DNA of 64,000 nt from AP-15 sp963846635 (GTDB lineage: Bacteria > Pseudomonadota > Alphaproteobacteria > ATCC43930 > CGMCC-115725): contig CAWJXM010000021.1 of NCBI GenBank assembly GCA_963846635.1, positions 1 through 64,000 of the forward strand, read 5' to 3'. Under the pieces are notes generated by a model, which searched no databases, was not told the origin of the DNA, and saw only the letters and a list, made by a program, of their open reading frames with translations. Below are positions 17,192 through 26,202 of this stretch, piece by piece. How positions within the stretch are numbered: position 1 is the first letter of the stretch; the number at the start of each line of letters is the position of its first letter. Both the position numbers and the translations under genes were made by a program.

Positions 17192-18436
17192 TCAGTCTCC
17201 CATCATCGCCCGGTACTTTTTCCAGAAGCCGCGGATCGCAGCCTCGCTGGAGCGGAACGGCTGCGATTGAGCATCATAACCGCCCATCATGACAACCCCT
17301 GCATCATCGTCATTGTAGCGTAGCGCGCGCTGCACAAAGCCGCCGACGCAGCCATCCTCCATCGAGATGTAGCCGGCCGCCCCGACGAGATTGCCCTGGC
17401 GCACCCGGCGCTCGGTCATCGCTTCGTCGTCGCCGTCAAAACCCAAATGGATCCATTCGAGTTCGGTCTTTTCGAGGCCCTTTGGATGGATCGCCCGCAC
17501 CGCGATCGAATTGCGGATCTGCTGCAAGATCATGCCGGGGAAGATCGTCAGGATCTGCACCGACACGCCATCGCCATATTCGTCGACCAACTCGATGATT
17601 GACGGATCGGCGAGCCGCATATCGGTGTCGGAGCGCAGCCCTTCGCGCTTGTAATCGGCATCTTCGGCAGCATAATCGAGCTTGGCCTGGCTGAAATGAT
17701 GCCCGCCGCTGTCATCGATATGGATGCCGCCCGGCATCGACAGCCGATTGATGCGGAATGTCGTCAAAAAGGTGTGCAGGATGCTGGCGTGGTATGTATC
17801 CTTGGTGTTCTCAAAATAGAGCTTCCAATTGTTCGGCAAGATCTGCGTGCTGCGGCCGAGAATATGTACTGGCCGGTTCAGCACACGGCGAATGCCGCCG
17901 ACGATCTGTTGGCCGAGATAGGTTTCGAGATCGGGCGTCTCAGAGCTCAAGGTGCCAAAAACGAGCCCGTTCAATTCGGCAACACGCAGGCGCGGCAGAT
18001 CGTGATCGTCCTTGCGGAATTCGGGCGGCATCCCGCCCTGACGCTTGACCCCGCGTTCGAATGCGACGCCGGTCAGCTTGCCGGCAAGATCATAGGTCCA
18101 GCCATGATAGATGCAGGTGATCTCTTTGCCATGGCCATGCCGCTCGATGCACAACAGATTGCCGCGATGGGCGCAGCGATTGACAAAGGCATTGATCGCA
18201 CCGTCCTGACCGCGAGTGACGGCGACGGCGGTTTCGCCGATTGTGGTGGCGACCCAGTCGCCGGGGTTCGGGATTTCGGATGCAAGGCACAGATAGCTCC
18301 AGGCCGGCCCCTTGAAGATCCGCTCCTGCTCGAGCCGGTATTGTTCGGGATCGGTGTAGAGCCGGAACGGCACCTCGCTCAACCCGTTCGATGGCCAGGA
18401 AACGCCCCGGATCGCCTCGATGCCGTGCTCGGACAT
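17192..18436 (-). CDS. Rieske dioxygenase alpha subunit 3 (AndAc/salicylate-hydroxylase-like)
   Basis: A 414-residue large subunit from a different branch than the two rightward ones. Rieske ligands are C88, H90, C108 and H111; the iron-site histidines are in KDTYHASILH, and a late SMEDGCVGG carries acidic residues. Sequence and length are most like anthranilate 1,2-dioxygenase or salicylate 5-hydroxylase alpha subunits. GGAGGTGTC precedes the ATG on the reverse strand. It pairs with the beta at 16528. No reductase or Rieske ferredoxin is encoded nearby. Confidence 0.92.
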   Translation of the reverse strand: MSEHGIEAIRGVSWPSNGLSEVPFRLYTDPEQYRLEQERIFKGPAWSYLCLASEIPNPGDWVATTIGETAVAVTRGQDGAINAFVNRCAHRGNLLCIERHGHGKEITCIYHGWTYDLAGKLTGVAFERGVKRQGGMPPEFRKDDHDLPRLRVAELNGLVFGTLSSETPDLETYLGQQIVGGIRRVLNRPVHILGRSTQILPNNWKLYFENTKDTYHASILHTFLTTFRINRLSMPGGIHIDDSGGHHFSQAKLDYAAEDADYKREGLRSDTDMRLADPSIIELVDEYGDGVSVQILTIFPGMILQQIRNSIAVRAIHPKGLEKTELEWIHLGFDGDDEAMTERRVRQGNLVGAAGYISMEDGCVGGFVQRALRYNDDDAGVVMMGGYDAQSQPFRSSEAAIRGFWKKYRAMMGD

Positions 18437-18606
18437 GACACCTCCTTGGTGCGGGTAAACACGAATTCCTTGATCATAGCACCGCTCCGCTGAGCCGGTA
18501 CAGTCGCCGTGCCCGAACCCTCAGGGCTAAACCCATAGATTGTTAACGTCGAATTAAGAACGAGGAGATTTGCTGATTCTCTCGCTCCCAACGAGAGGAT
18601 CGCGCG

Positions 18607-18813
18607 ATGAGTAAAGCAAAAAGTCTAATCGAACGGCTGGCCGACGTCGATGATCCCCGCATTGAGGGCATTGAGGGATCAGTAACGTATCCGTTGGTGG
18701 AAATCCTGTTTGCGGTTTTAATGGGCGTGTTGTGCCGGATGGAGGAATGGGGCGAGATTGTTTATTTCGCCGAAGAAAATATCGCGTGGCTGAGACAGTT
18801 TCTCCTCAAGATC
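18607..18813 (+). mobile_element. ISAs1-family transposase, N-terminal fragment
   Basis: About 68 residues match the transposase-associated N-terminal domain of ISAs1-type elements: ERLADVDDPR, then YPLVEILFAVLMGVLC and WLRQFL. The similarity stops abruptly where an IS1-like sequence starts at about 18814, so the element was probably truncated by that insertion. The DDE catalytic part was not found downstream. Confidence 0.75.
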
Positions 18814-18883
18814 GGTAATTTAAGATAGATTTAATGATTTGTTGGGGTAGACTGACGTGGTTCACCATTCTGGGGAGGGGGCC

Positions 18884-19624
18884 ATGTCAGGGATTGTCTG
18901 TAAACGCTGTGCGGCGGCGGATTACGTGAAGAACGGAAAGGTACGCGGATTGCAGCGCTATCGGTGCAAGGCGTGCGGCTGCAATTTCACGGCGACCAAA
19001 CCGCGCGGGAAGCCGGCGGCGTTGAAAACACTGGCGCTGCTGTTGTATGGGATGGGCAACGCAAGCTACCGCATGATCGCCCGGTTGCTCGGCGTCTCGC
19101 ATGTGGCCGTCTACGGCTGGATTCGCATGGAGGCGGCCAAGCTCCCCGAACCGGACATGACCGGCGAGATGGTTGTCCTGACGCTCGATGAGATGTGGCA
19201 TTTTTCTTAAAAAAAGACTGAGAAACTCTGGATTTGGCGAGCGTATGACGCTGTGCGTCGGCGCACCGTCGCCTGGGTGCTTGGTGGCCGTGATGACGCC
19301 ACCCCCGCCTTCGCGGGGGCAGGCTCTGTCAAAAGCGCCTCGATAAAGTTGAGATCACGGGCAAAACCTTCCTGACCGACGATTGGAAGGGTTTCACCGC
19401 CTCATTCCGCAGGATCAACTCTTCACCGGCAAAGACCTGACGTTCTCCATCGAGCAGGACAACAGCAACATTCGTCACTTCGTCGCCCGTTTCCGTCGCC
19501 GCACCAAGGTCATCTCCAAAATCGCCTTTATGTCGATCTGTCCTTGCGGCTTTATCATTACCTTCATGACAATCCGCAAAATCTCGCCGCCTTGCTGGCT
19601 TCCTTTCTATCTATTTTTCATTAA
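18884..19624 (+). pseudogene. IS1-family transposase, degraded
   Basis: The first 108 residues give an InsA-like zinc-ribbon and helix-turn-helix protein (CKRCAAADYVKNGK, RYRCKACGCNF, MIARLLGVSHVAVYGW). The DDE part continues only after shifts: an extra T near 19192-19196 is needed before LKKKTEKLWIWRAYD, a palindromic repeat is inserted at 19302-19327, a base is missing near 19385 before GFHRLIPQDQLFTGKDL, and another shift near 19530 leads to YVDLSLRLYHYLHDNPQNL and the stop at 19622. It cannot encode an active transposase. A possible left end GGTAAT lies at 18814; no right end was identified. Confidence 0.85.
19302..19327. repeat. Palindromic repeat, family A (copy 3), inside the IS1 remnant
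   Basis: CCCCCGCCTTCGCGGGGG interrupts the transposase between GGRDDAT and the expected next residues. The insertion shows that the repeat family was mobile after this IS arrived. Confidence 0.7.
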
Positions 19625-19759
19625 CACTCTCGCTCTTATTGTCGAAGAGGTTCGGAGTATTGATTTTTGGAGCGTTTGCTGCGGCAATTTACAAGTTGAA
19701 GGCGCTATTCGGCGCAACCTTGGGGCTGGTTAACCTCCTTCCAACGTTTAGAGGCCCAT

Positions 19760-20962
19760 CTATTCGGCCCAGTCGCGCACCCCGTCGATCGCAGCAGGGT
19801 CGTGGTCAAAAAGCCAGCGTAACGCCTCGGGTGAGCGGTCGGCGGCTCGCGCCCATTCGGCATCGCGCGCCTCCTGCTCGGGGCCATCGGGCATGTGGAA
19901 GCGGTATTTGTTGGCGCGCGACATCTGCTGCAGCCGCGTGACACGCGGCAGGCGCAGCTGCTCATAGCGCAGCAAGGCCGCGGCCGGATCGTCAAGGCCG
20001 GCAGCGAGACAGGCGGCAAGCGCAGCACCATCCTCGATAGCCTGCGCCGCGCCCTGTCCCATGAACGGGTACATCGGATGACAGGCGTCGCCGAGCAATG
20101 TCGTCCGCCCGCCCGACCAGTGCTGTAGCGGATCACGATCAAACAACGCCCAAATAAAGCAGGTTTCTGCCGCGGCGATGATCCGTCTGACCTGCGGATG
20201 CCAGCCCTCGAACGCGGCCAGCGCCCGCTCAATCGTGGCGCGGTCGGTCCAATCCTCGCGGTTCCAGGTGTCGTGTTCGGTCCAGCCGACAAAATTGAGA
20301 AGCTGCCCGCGCGAGACGAAATAGTGCACGAGGTGCGCCCCCGGCCCGACCCAGGATTGCGAGCCGAGTTCGAGATCGAGGTCGGCGATGCGTTCGACGG
20401 GAACGAGCCCGCGATAAGCGACACAGCCGGCGAATTGCGGCTCTTCTTCGCCAAACAACGCGGCGCGCACTGCCGAGTGGATGCCGTCGGCGCCCACCAG
20501 TACATCGGCCCGGATATGGGCACCATTGTCGAACCAGGCTTCGATTGTGTCGCCGCGATCGGCGAGCCCGACGAGCCGGTGGCCGAGATGGACCCGCTCG
20601 GCTGGAAAGCCGGCGGCGATGACCGCCAACAGATCGGCGCGGTGGATCGTGATGTGCGGCGCGCCATAGAGCTGTTCGCACAGCGGGTTGAGCGCGGCGC
20701 GCTGCAAGCTCCGACCATCCTGCCAGCGGCGCTGATGGCTGCCGATCGGGCGCACGCCTTCGCGCTCGAGCCCTTCGCGCAGTCCCAGGCGATAGAGGAC
20801 GCGCACCGCATTGGGGCCCATATTGATGCCGCCGCCGACCTCGGTCAGTTCGGGGGCTTGCTCGTAGACGTCGACCGCGAAACCCTTCTGGCGCAGTCCG
20901 ATCGCGGCGCTGAGCCCGCCGATGCCGCCGCCGATCACCGCAATGTTAAGCGGCGCCGTCAT
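19760..20962 (-). CDS. FAD-dependent aromatic monooxygenase (salicylate/3-hydroxybenzoate hydroxylase-like)
   Basis: A 400-residue class A flavoprotein monooxygenase that hydroxylates phenolic acids with NAD(P)H and oxygen. The FAD motif GGGIGG is near the N-terminus, VLVGADGIHSAVR near 155 is the DG motif, and LLGDACHPMYPFMGQGA near 290 is the GD motif. The ATG at 20962 is preferred over an upstream frame extension because GAAAGG precedes it. With the salicylate-like Rieske system beside it, a substituted salicylate or hydroxybenzoate is a plausible substrate. Confidence 0.9.
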   Translation of the reverse strand: MTAPLNIAVIGGGIGGLSAAIGLRQKGFAVDVYEQAPELTEVGGGINMGPNAVRVLYRLGLREGLEREGVRPIGSHQRRWQDGRSLQRAALNPLCEQLYGAPHITIHRADLLAVIAAGFPAERVHLGHRLVGLADRGDTIEAWFDNGAHIRADVLVGADGIHSAVRAALFGEEEPQFAGCVAYRGLVPVERIADLDLELGSQSWVGPGAHLVHYFVSRGQLLNFVGWTEHDTWNREDWTDRATIERALAAFEGWHPQVRRIIAAAETCFIWALFDRDPLQHWSGGRTTLLGDACHPMYPFMGQGAAQAIEDGAALAACLAAGLDDPAAALLRYEQLRLPRVTRLQQMSRANKYRFHMPDGPEQEARDAEWARAADRSPEALRWLFDHDPAAIDGVRDWAE

Positions 20963-20997
20963 CCCGGCACCTTTCGCGCAGTGCAATCACCGGAGTC

Positions 20998-21484
20998 TCA
21001 CGACGTCGCAAGCGGCGCTCCATGACTTTTGCCGGCTTGCCAGCGGGCGAGCGCTTCATGTGGTTTCGAGATCGCCGGGTTCATGATTTCGCCATGCACG
21101 CCGGTGCTGGCCGTCAATTCGATGACGTAGCCGTTCGGGTCGCGGAAATAGATCGACCGGACAAAACCATGATCGATCGGGTCCGCGTACTTCGCGCCCT
21201 TCGTCCTTGGCTTTTTGCAGCATGTTGTCAAAGACATCGGGTTCGACGCCGAGGGCGATGTGCAGATCAAGCGAATCCTGTCGCTTGAAATCGAATGGCC
21301 TATCCGGGACCTCGAAAAAAGCCAGACAGGAGCCGTCATCCATTTCGAAAAAAGTATGCAGCGCACGGCCCTCGTCGATCTCGAACGCGCTGACCATCCG
21401 CAGCCCGAGAAAATCCTCGTAAAAGCGCCGGGTCTCCTCCGAATCGCGGCAGCGATAGGCGTTGTGGTGCAAGCCTTTAATCAT
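20998..21484 (-). pseudogene. VOC (glyoxalase/dioxygenase) family protein, frameshifted
   Basis: A vicinal-oxygen-chelate protein of about 160 residues. The first half reads MIKGLHHNAYRCRDSEET and FYEDFLGLRMV with a metal-type histidine near residue 6; a second histidine is in LDLHIALGV, and the later half has IYFRDPNGYVIELT with a metal-type glutamate. An extra base near 21195-21198 breaks the frame between KAKDEG and KYADPIDHG. GGGAGGA precedes the ATG. Such proteins include ring-cleavage dioxygenases and glyoxalases, both plausible in this island. It is 35 bp upstream of the FAD monooxygenase and probably cotranscribed. Confidence 0.82.
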
Positions 21485-21690
21485 AGGATCCTCCCAGCAA
21501 TTCGTATTCCTAGGACGACAGAATACCCTCGAACGTCGACCGGTGCCATCAGGCGCAGCGAAGGCAGTGGCATCGCCAATCGCGCGGGGGTGGCCCGGCC
21601 CTCTGCCCAACCGGGCGTCGCAGCCGGGCGCAGAAAGCCCGATCAATCAATTTCGCTCGCCAGGATCGGCTGCCGCGGAACCGGAGGCCG

Positions 21691-22374
21691 CTATCTGACC
21701 CCGCGCCCCTGAGATGTGGTCACCGTTTTGGCGCCAGGACGTAAATGGTCGCGGATGTAGTTGTCGACGTGGCTCGTGATCGTGTCGAGCTGGTCGGCAA
21801 AGTAATGGTCGGCACCGGAGATCTTGCGGAAATCGATCTTGATATCGCGCTGATGCGACAGCTTGGTCACCAGCTTCTGCACCAACTCAACCGGCACCAC
21901 TGTGTCCTGTTCGCCCTGCAGGATCAGACCCGAGGATGGGCACGGTGCGAGAAACGTGAAATCGTACATGTTGGCGGGCGGGGCTACGGAGATGAAACGT
22001 TCGATCTCCGGCCGGCGCATCAACAGCTGCATGCCGATCCAGGCACCAAACGAAAATCCCGCGACCCAGCAGGTGCCAGCGTTCGGATTATAAGTCTGCA
22101 GCCAGTCGAGCGCCGAGGCGGCATCGGACAGCTCCCCCTCGCCGCGATCAAAGCTACCCTGACTGCGTCCAACGCCGCGGAAATTGAAGCGCAGCGCCGA
22201 AAACCCGTGCCGTACGAAGGTCTGATACACCGCATAGACGAGCTTGTTGTTCATCGTCCCGCCGTGCTGCGGGTGCGGGTGCAGCACCAGCGCCATGCCC
22301 GGGTTGGGTCCGCGGCCGTGATGATAGCGCGCCTCGATCCGGCCTTCCGGCCCGTTGATGATTACCTCAGGCAT
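21691..22374 (-). CDS. Alpha/beta hydrolase
   Basis: A hydrolase of about 227 residues. The early LVLHPHPQHGGTMNNK is characteristic of a family with an HPHP motif near strand beta3; the nucleophile is in GFSFGAW (GxSxG), with later acid EQDTVVP and histidine in GADHYF. No signal peptide. In several alphaproteobacteria a protein of this type sits beside the isc genes, as it does here, divergent from cysE. The substrate is unknown. The start at 22374 (MPEVIING) is chosen over a TTG 21 bases upstream. Confidence 0.85.
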   Translation of the reverse strand: MPEVIINGPEGRIEARYHHGRGPNPGMALVLHPHPQHGGTMNNKLVYAVYQTFVRHGFSALRFNFRGVGRSQGSFDRGEGELSDAASALDWLQTYNPNAGTCWVAGFSFGAWIGMQLLMRRPEIERFISVAPPANMYDFTFLAPCPSSGLILQGEQDTVVPVELVQKLVTKLSHQRDIKIDFRKISGADHYFADQLDTITSHVDNYIRDHLRPGAKTVTTSQGRGVR

Positions 22375-22545
22375 GGTGATTCCAGTGAAATCCAAGCGAA
22401 GGGGTCGGTCATTGCCGCCCCGGATGGGTTAGGTCTGTGCCCGCAATTCTTGATCATTTTTGTCGGACAATTATATGCTCGGTTGGAGCCTCCGCCCAGC
22501 GGATGCCGGCGATCGGCTGTGGCCTTCCTTAATATAGTGATACCG

Positions 22546-23313
22546 ATGCTCTGGATGAACCTGCGCGAAGAAATCGACGCGACCCTTGCCCGCGACCCGG
22601 CCGCCCGCTCTCGGTTCGAGGTCGTGTTGTGCTATCCGGGTTTCCACGCGCTTCTTTTCCATCGCCTCGCCCATGGCCTGTGGCGGCGGCGTTGGCTGAT
22701 CGCCGGCCGCTTCGTGTCCAATGTCGGGCGCATGCTCACCGGCATCGAGATTCATCCCGGCGCCCGGATCGGGAAACGATTGTTCATCGATCACGGCATG
22801 GGCGTTGTGATCGGCGAAACCGCCGAGATTGGCGACGACTGCACATTGTATCAAGGGATCACCTTGGGCGGGACCTCGTTGGTCCGTGGGGAAAAGCGTC
22901 ACCCGTCCCTGGGCAACGGTGTAATCGTCGGCTCTGGCGCTCAGGTATTGGGGCCGTTTCGCGTCGGTGACGGCGCCCGTATCGGAGCGGCTGCGGTGGT
23001 GTTGCGCGAGGTTCCGGACGGAGCCACGATGGTCGGTAATCCAGCCCGGCAGGTGACCCGCGACCGGATCGCAACCGAGCCCCCGCCAGCTTTCCAACCC
23101 TATGCGGTCTGCGGCGACATCCCCGACCCGATCGCTCGTGCGCTCAACGGTCTGCTCGATGAGGTCACGACGCTCCGCAAGCGCATCAGCGAACTCGAAT
23201 ATGCGCAGCTGGCGCTGACCGTCGAGCGACCCGCCTCGACAGAAGCGGCAGCGCTTCGGCTGGTCAATGCCACATCGGGCGGCGCCGGCGAGAGCGCCGC
23301 GCGGGTGTCGTGA
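22546..23313 (+). CDS. cysE: Serine O-acetyltransferase
   Basis: Makes O-acetylserine from serine and acetyl-CoA, the precursor of cysteine. The 255-residue protein has an N-terminal helical part with YPGFHALLFHRLAHGLW and a left-handed beta-helix of hexapeptide repeats (IEIHPGARIGKRLFIDHGMG, VIGETAEIGDDCTLYQG). The catalytic His is in IDHGMGV. The C-terminus is longer than in the short epsilon-type enzymes and carries a coiled-coil-like stretch. The frame is open far upstream, but homology begins at this ATG. It heads the isc operon, linking cysteine supply to cluster assembly. Confidence 0.95.
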   Translation: MLWMNLREEIDATLARDPAARSRFEVVLCYPGFHALLFHRLAHGLWRRRWLIAGRFVSNVGRMLTGIEIHPGARIGKRLFIDHGMGVVIGETAEIGDDCTLYQGITLGGTSLVRGEKRHPSLGNGVIVGSGAQVLGPFRVGDGARIGAAAVVLREVPDGATMVGNPARQVTRDRIATEPPPAFQPYAVCGDIPDPIARALNGLLDEVTTLRKRISELEYAQLALTVERPASTEAAALRLVNATSGGAGESAARVS

Positions 23314-23323
23314 GGGCCGAAGG

Positions 23324-23800
23324 GTGAAGCTCAGCACCAAAGGACGCTACGCCGTAATGGCGATGGTCGACCTCGCCCAGCACAGCGATGGCGGGCCGGT
23401 GGTACTCGCCGAGATTGCCGAGCGCCAGGAAATCTCGCTGTCTTATCTCGAACAGCTCTTCGCGATGCTGCGCAAAGGAGGCCTCGTCAAAAGTGTGCGC
23501 GGACCGGGCGGCGGCTATCTGCTCGGGCACGATCGTAGCGAGATCAGGATCGCCGACATTATACTTGCGGTCGACGAACCCATTCGGGCGACCCGGTGTA
23601 CGCCCGGCGCGCCGGTTGGCTGCCGCGGCAACCGCACCCGCTGTCTGACCCACGATTTGTGGGAAGAGTTGGGGAACCATATCCACCTTTATTTGAGCTC
23701 GGTGTCGCTCGCCGATGTCTGCGAAAAGCGGGTTCTTGGCACCAGCGGCAGGCTGCATTGCGAATATTTGGCCCGAGCGGGTGCCATACCGAAAAGCTGA
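23324..23800 (+). CDS. iscR: Rrf2-family regulator, IscR-like
   Basis: A 158-residue [2Fe-2S]-sensing repressor. The winged helix covers about residues 1-65 (KLSTKGRYAVMAMVDLA, ISLSYLEQLFAMLRK, VRGPGGGYLL), and the cluster ligands are three cysteines followed by LTH. Spacing is C-x7-C-x6-C-x2-H, a little wider than in E. coli IscR. A GTG start 10 bases after cysE with AGGG upstream fits family length. It is the second gene of the isc operon and likely autoregulates it according to iron-sulfur status. Confidence 0.93.
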   Translation: MKLSTKGRYAVMAMVDLAQHSDGGPVVLAEIAERQEISLSYLEQLFAMLRKGGLVKSVRGPGGGYLLGHDRSEIRIADIILAVDEPIRATRCTPGAPVGCRGNRTRCLTHDLWEELGNHIHLYLSSVSLADVCEKRVLGTSGRLHCEYLARAGAIPKS

Positions 23801-24945
23801 TGAAAAGCTGGAGCGCGCTCCGCGCCGAAACCTATCTCGATTGGAATGCGACGGCGCCGTTACGCCTTGAGGCGATCGCGGCAGTTGAAGCAGCACTAAG
23901 ACATTGCGGCAACCCGTCCTCGGTCCACCGTTGGGGCCGCGCCGGGCGACAGCTTGTCGAGCGGAGCCGCGAGGCAGTCGCGACGCTGGTCGGCGCAGCG
24001 CCCGATGGCGTCGTTTTTGTCAGCGGCGGCACCGAAGCCAATCACCTAGGACTTCTCGGCACCGATCGGCCCCGCATCTTGGTCTCGGCGGTCGAGCACG
24101 ACTCAGTGTTGCGCGCCGTCGCCACGGCTGAGCCGGTCGCGGTCGATGGCGACGGCGTCGTCCGCCTCGATACCCTCGCCGCGTTGCTTGCTGCCGAGGA
24201 CAAACCGGCCTTGGTCTCGGTCATGCTGGCTAACAATGAGACTGGTGTCGTGCAGCCGGTCACCGAGATTGCAGCGCTCGCGCATAGCCGGGGTGCACTC
24301 TTCCATTGCGATGCGGTGCAGGCCGCCGGCAAGATTCCTCTGGATATGGCAGCGACAGGCGCCGATCTCCTGACCTTGTCCGCGCATAAGCTCGGGGGGC
24401 CTGCCGGTGTTGGCGCGCTGATAGCGGCGCGCGATCTCGACCTGATGCCGATGCTTCGTGGCGGAGGGCAGGAACACCGACGTCGCGCCGGGACCGAAAA
24501 TCTGCCTGCGATTGTCGGGTTTGCCGCTGCCGCTAGGGCCGCCGCGGCGGAGATCGCAATCTATGACCGCGTCCGCGCGCTGCGCGACGCACTCGAGGCC
24601 GAGATTATCGCTGTGGCGCCCGATGCCGTTGTGGTGGGTGCCAATGCGCCGCGTCTCCCCAACACCTCCGCCATCGCGATGCCCGGTATGGCGGCCGAGA
24701 CCCAGGTCATCGCACTCGATCTCGATGGGGTCATGGTCAGCGCCGGCGCGGCCTGCTCATCCGGCAAGGTCGGGCGGAGCCATGTTTTGACGGCGATGGC
24801 TCTGCCGCCCGATATCGCGTCGTCGACAATTCGCGTAAGCCTCGGCTGGAATACCAACGAGGCCGACATCGACCATCTTATCCGATCTTGGACCGCGCTT
24901 TACCGCCGCCAGCGCGGCTTTGCCAAGGAGGCGCGCGCCGCATGA
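23800..24945 (+). CDS. Cysteine desulfurase (NifS/IscS family), copy 1
   Basis: A PLP enzyme that removes sulfur from cysteine as a persulfide. The PLP lysine is in LSAHKLGGPAG and the catalytic cysteine in SAGAACSSGKV; GGTEANHLGL marks the cofactor pocket. The 381-residue sequence is more diverged than copy 2 and lacks a classic IscS C-terminal tail. Its ATG shares one base with the iscR stop. Two tandem desulfurases occur in isc loci of several alphaproteobacteria; the division of labour is unclear. Confidence 0.92.
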   Translation: MKSWSALRAETYLDWNATAPLRLEAIAAVEAALRHCGNPSSVHRWGRAGRQLVERSREAVATLVGAAPDGVVFVSGGTEANHLGLLGTDRPRILVSAVEHDSVLRAVATAEPVAVDGDGVVRLDTLAALLAAEDKPALVSVMLANNETGVVQPVTEIAALAHSRGALFHCDAVQAAGKIPLDMAATGADLLTLSAHKLGGPAGVGALIAARDLDLMPMLRGGGQEHRRRAGTENLPAIVGFAAAARAAAAEIAIYDRVRALRDALEAEIIAVAPDAVVVGANAPRLPNTSAIAMPGMAAETQVIALDLDGVMVSAGAACSSGKVGRSHVLTAMALPPDIASSTIRVSLGWNTNEADIDHLIRSWTALYRRQRGFAKEARAA

Positions 24946-26174
24946 ATTCACTCGCCGACACTCGCATCAACGCCAACACGCCGCCGATCTATCTCGACAA
25001 TCAAGCAACAACACGGGTCGACCCGCGCGTGCTGGAGGCGATGCTTCCCTATTTTACCGAACATTTCGGTAATCCGCACAGCACCAGCCATGTCTATGGC
25101 CATGTCGCGGCCGCTGCGGTCGAGCAGGCTAGAGGCGAAATCGCCAGCCTTATCCATGCCGATCCGCGCGAAATCGTGTTCACCTCGGGAGCAACCGAAG
25201 CCAACAATTTGGCGATCAAGGGTGCGGCCCATTTCGCACGCGCTCATCCCACGGGCGCGATTGTGCGCGACCACATCGTCACCTTGACGACCGAGCACAA
25301 ATGCGTGCTCGAAAGCTGCGCCCAGCTGGAGCGCGAGGGGTTTGCGGTTACCTATGTCGGGGTCGAGCCCAACGGGCTGGTCGCGCTCGACAAGCTCGAA
25401 GCGGCGCTGACCGAGCGCACCCTGCTCGTCTCGGTTCTCGCTGCCCATAACGAAATCGGGGTGATCCAGCCGCTCGCCGAGATTGGCGCCCTGTGCCGCG
25501 CCCACGGGGTCTTGTTTCACACCGATGCGGCGCAGGCGGCGGGCAAGATCCCGCTCGACGTCGAGGCAATGCGTATCGATCTGATGTCGATCTCGGGCCA
25601 CAAGCTTTATGGACCGAAGGGGGTCGGCGTGCTCTATGTCCGCCGCCGGCCGCGGGTCCGATTGCTGCCGCTCTTCGACGGCGGCGGTCAGGAGCGCGGT
25701 GCGCGCTCGGGCACCCTGCCGACACCGCTTTGCGTCGGGCTCGGTCGCGCCGCGGCGATCGCTGCCGATGAGATGGCCGACGAGGCAGCCCGCCTGCGCC
25801 AATTGCGCGACCGATTGCATCAGGGATTGGCGCGCCGGGTTCCCGGGCTCGGCCTCAACGGCGATCCTGAGCAGCGGCTTCCCGGCAATCTCAATCTGAG
25901 CTTCCCCGGAACCGAGGCGCCATCCTTGATCGAGGCATGCCCGTCGATCGCGATCTCGACCGGCTCGGCCTGCACCTCGGCCAAAGTCGAGCCATCCTAT
26001 GTGCTCCGCGCGCTCGGCCTGCCCGATGCCGTCGCCAATTCGGCCATCCGCGTCGGGCTCGGCCGGTTCAATACGGCGGCCGAGGTCGATTTCGCAGTCG
26101 ATGCGTTGGCCGCGGCGGCTACGCGGCTCAAAAACGGAGCCGGGGTGCTGCGGCGCGACCCGGACCCCAGATAA
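24942..26174 (+). CDS. iscS: Cysteine desulfurase IscS, copy 2
   Basis: This 410-residue protein is the more canonical IscS: YLDNQATTRVDPRVLEAM near the start, the PLP lysine in ISGHKLYGPKGVGVLY, and the catalytic cysteine in STGSACTSAKVEPSYVLRALG. The start overlaps copy 1 by 4 bases (ATGA). It should donate sulfur for iron-sulfur clusters and for the tRNA thiolation enzyme MnmA encoded downstream. No iscU lies between it and iscA, where it would be expected. Confidence 0.95.
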   Translation: MNSLADTRINANTPPIYLDNQATTRVDPRVLEAMLPYFTEHFGNPHSTSHVYGHVAAAAVEQARGEIASLIHADPREIVFTSGATEANNLAIKGAAHFARAHPTGAIVRDHIVTLTTEHKCVLESCAQLEREGFAVTYVGVEPNGLVALDKLEAALTERTLLVSVLAAHNEIGVIQPLAEIGALCRAHGVLFHTDAAQAAGKIPLDVEAMRIDLMSISGHKLYGPKGVGVLYVRRRPRVRLLPLFDGGGQERGARSGTLPTPLCVGLGRAAAIAADEMADEAARLRQLRDRLHQGLARRVPGLGLNGDPEQRLPGNLNLSFPGTEAPSLIEACPSIAISTGSACTSAKVEPSYVLRALGLPDAVANSAIRVGLGRFNTAAEVDFAVDALAAAATRLKNGAGVLRRDPDPR

Positions 26175-26202
26175 TCATCGAATATTGGTGTCGGAGAATA
26201 AA

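Noticed and set aside
19185..19210. Programmed frameshift for the IS1 transposase
   Set aside because: The shift needed is not the usual -1 on an A-run, and three further lesions downstream would still kill the protein.
21745..22545. 801-base upstream extension of the cysE frame
   Set aside because: It is antisense to the alpha/beta hydrolase gene and shows no SAT similarity; cysE homology begins at the ATG at 22546.
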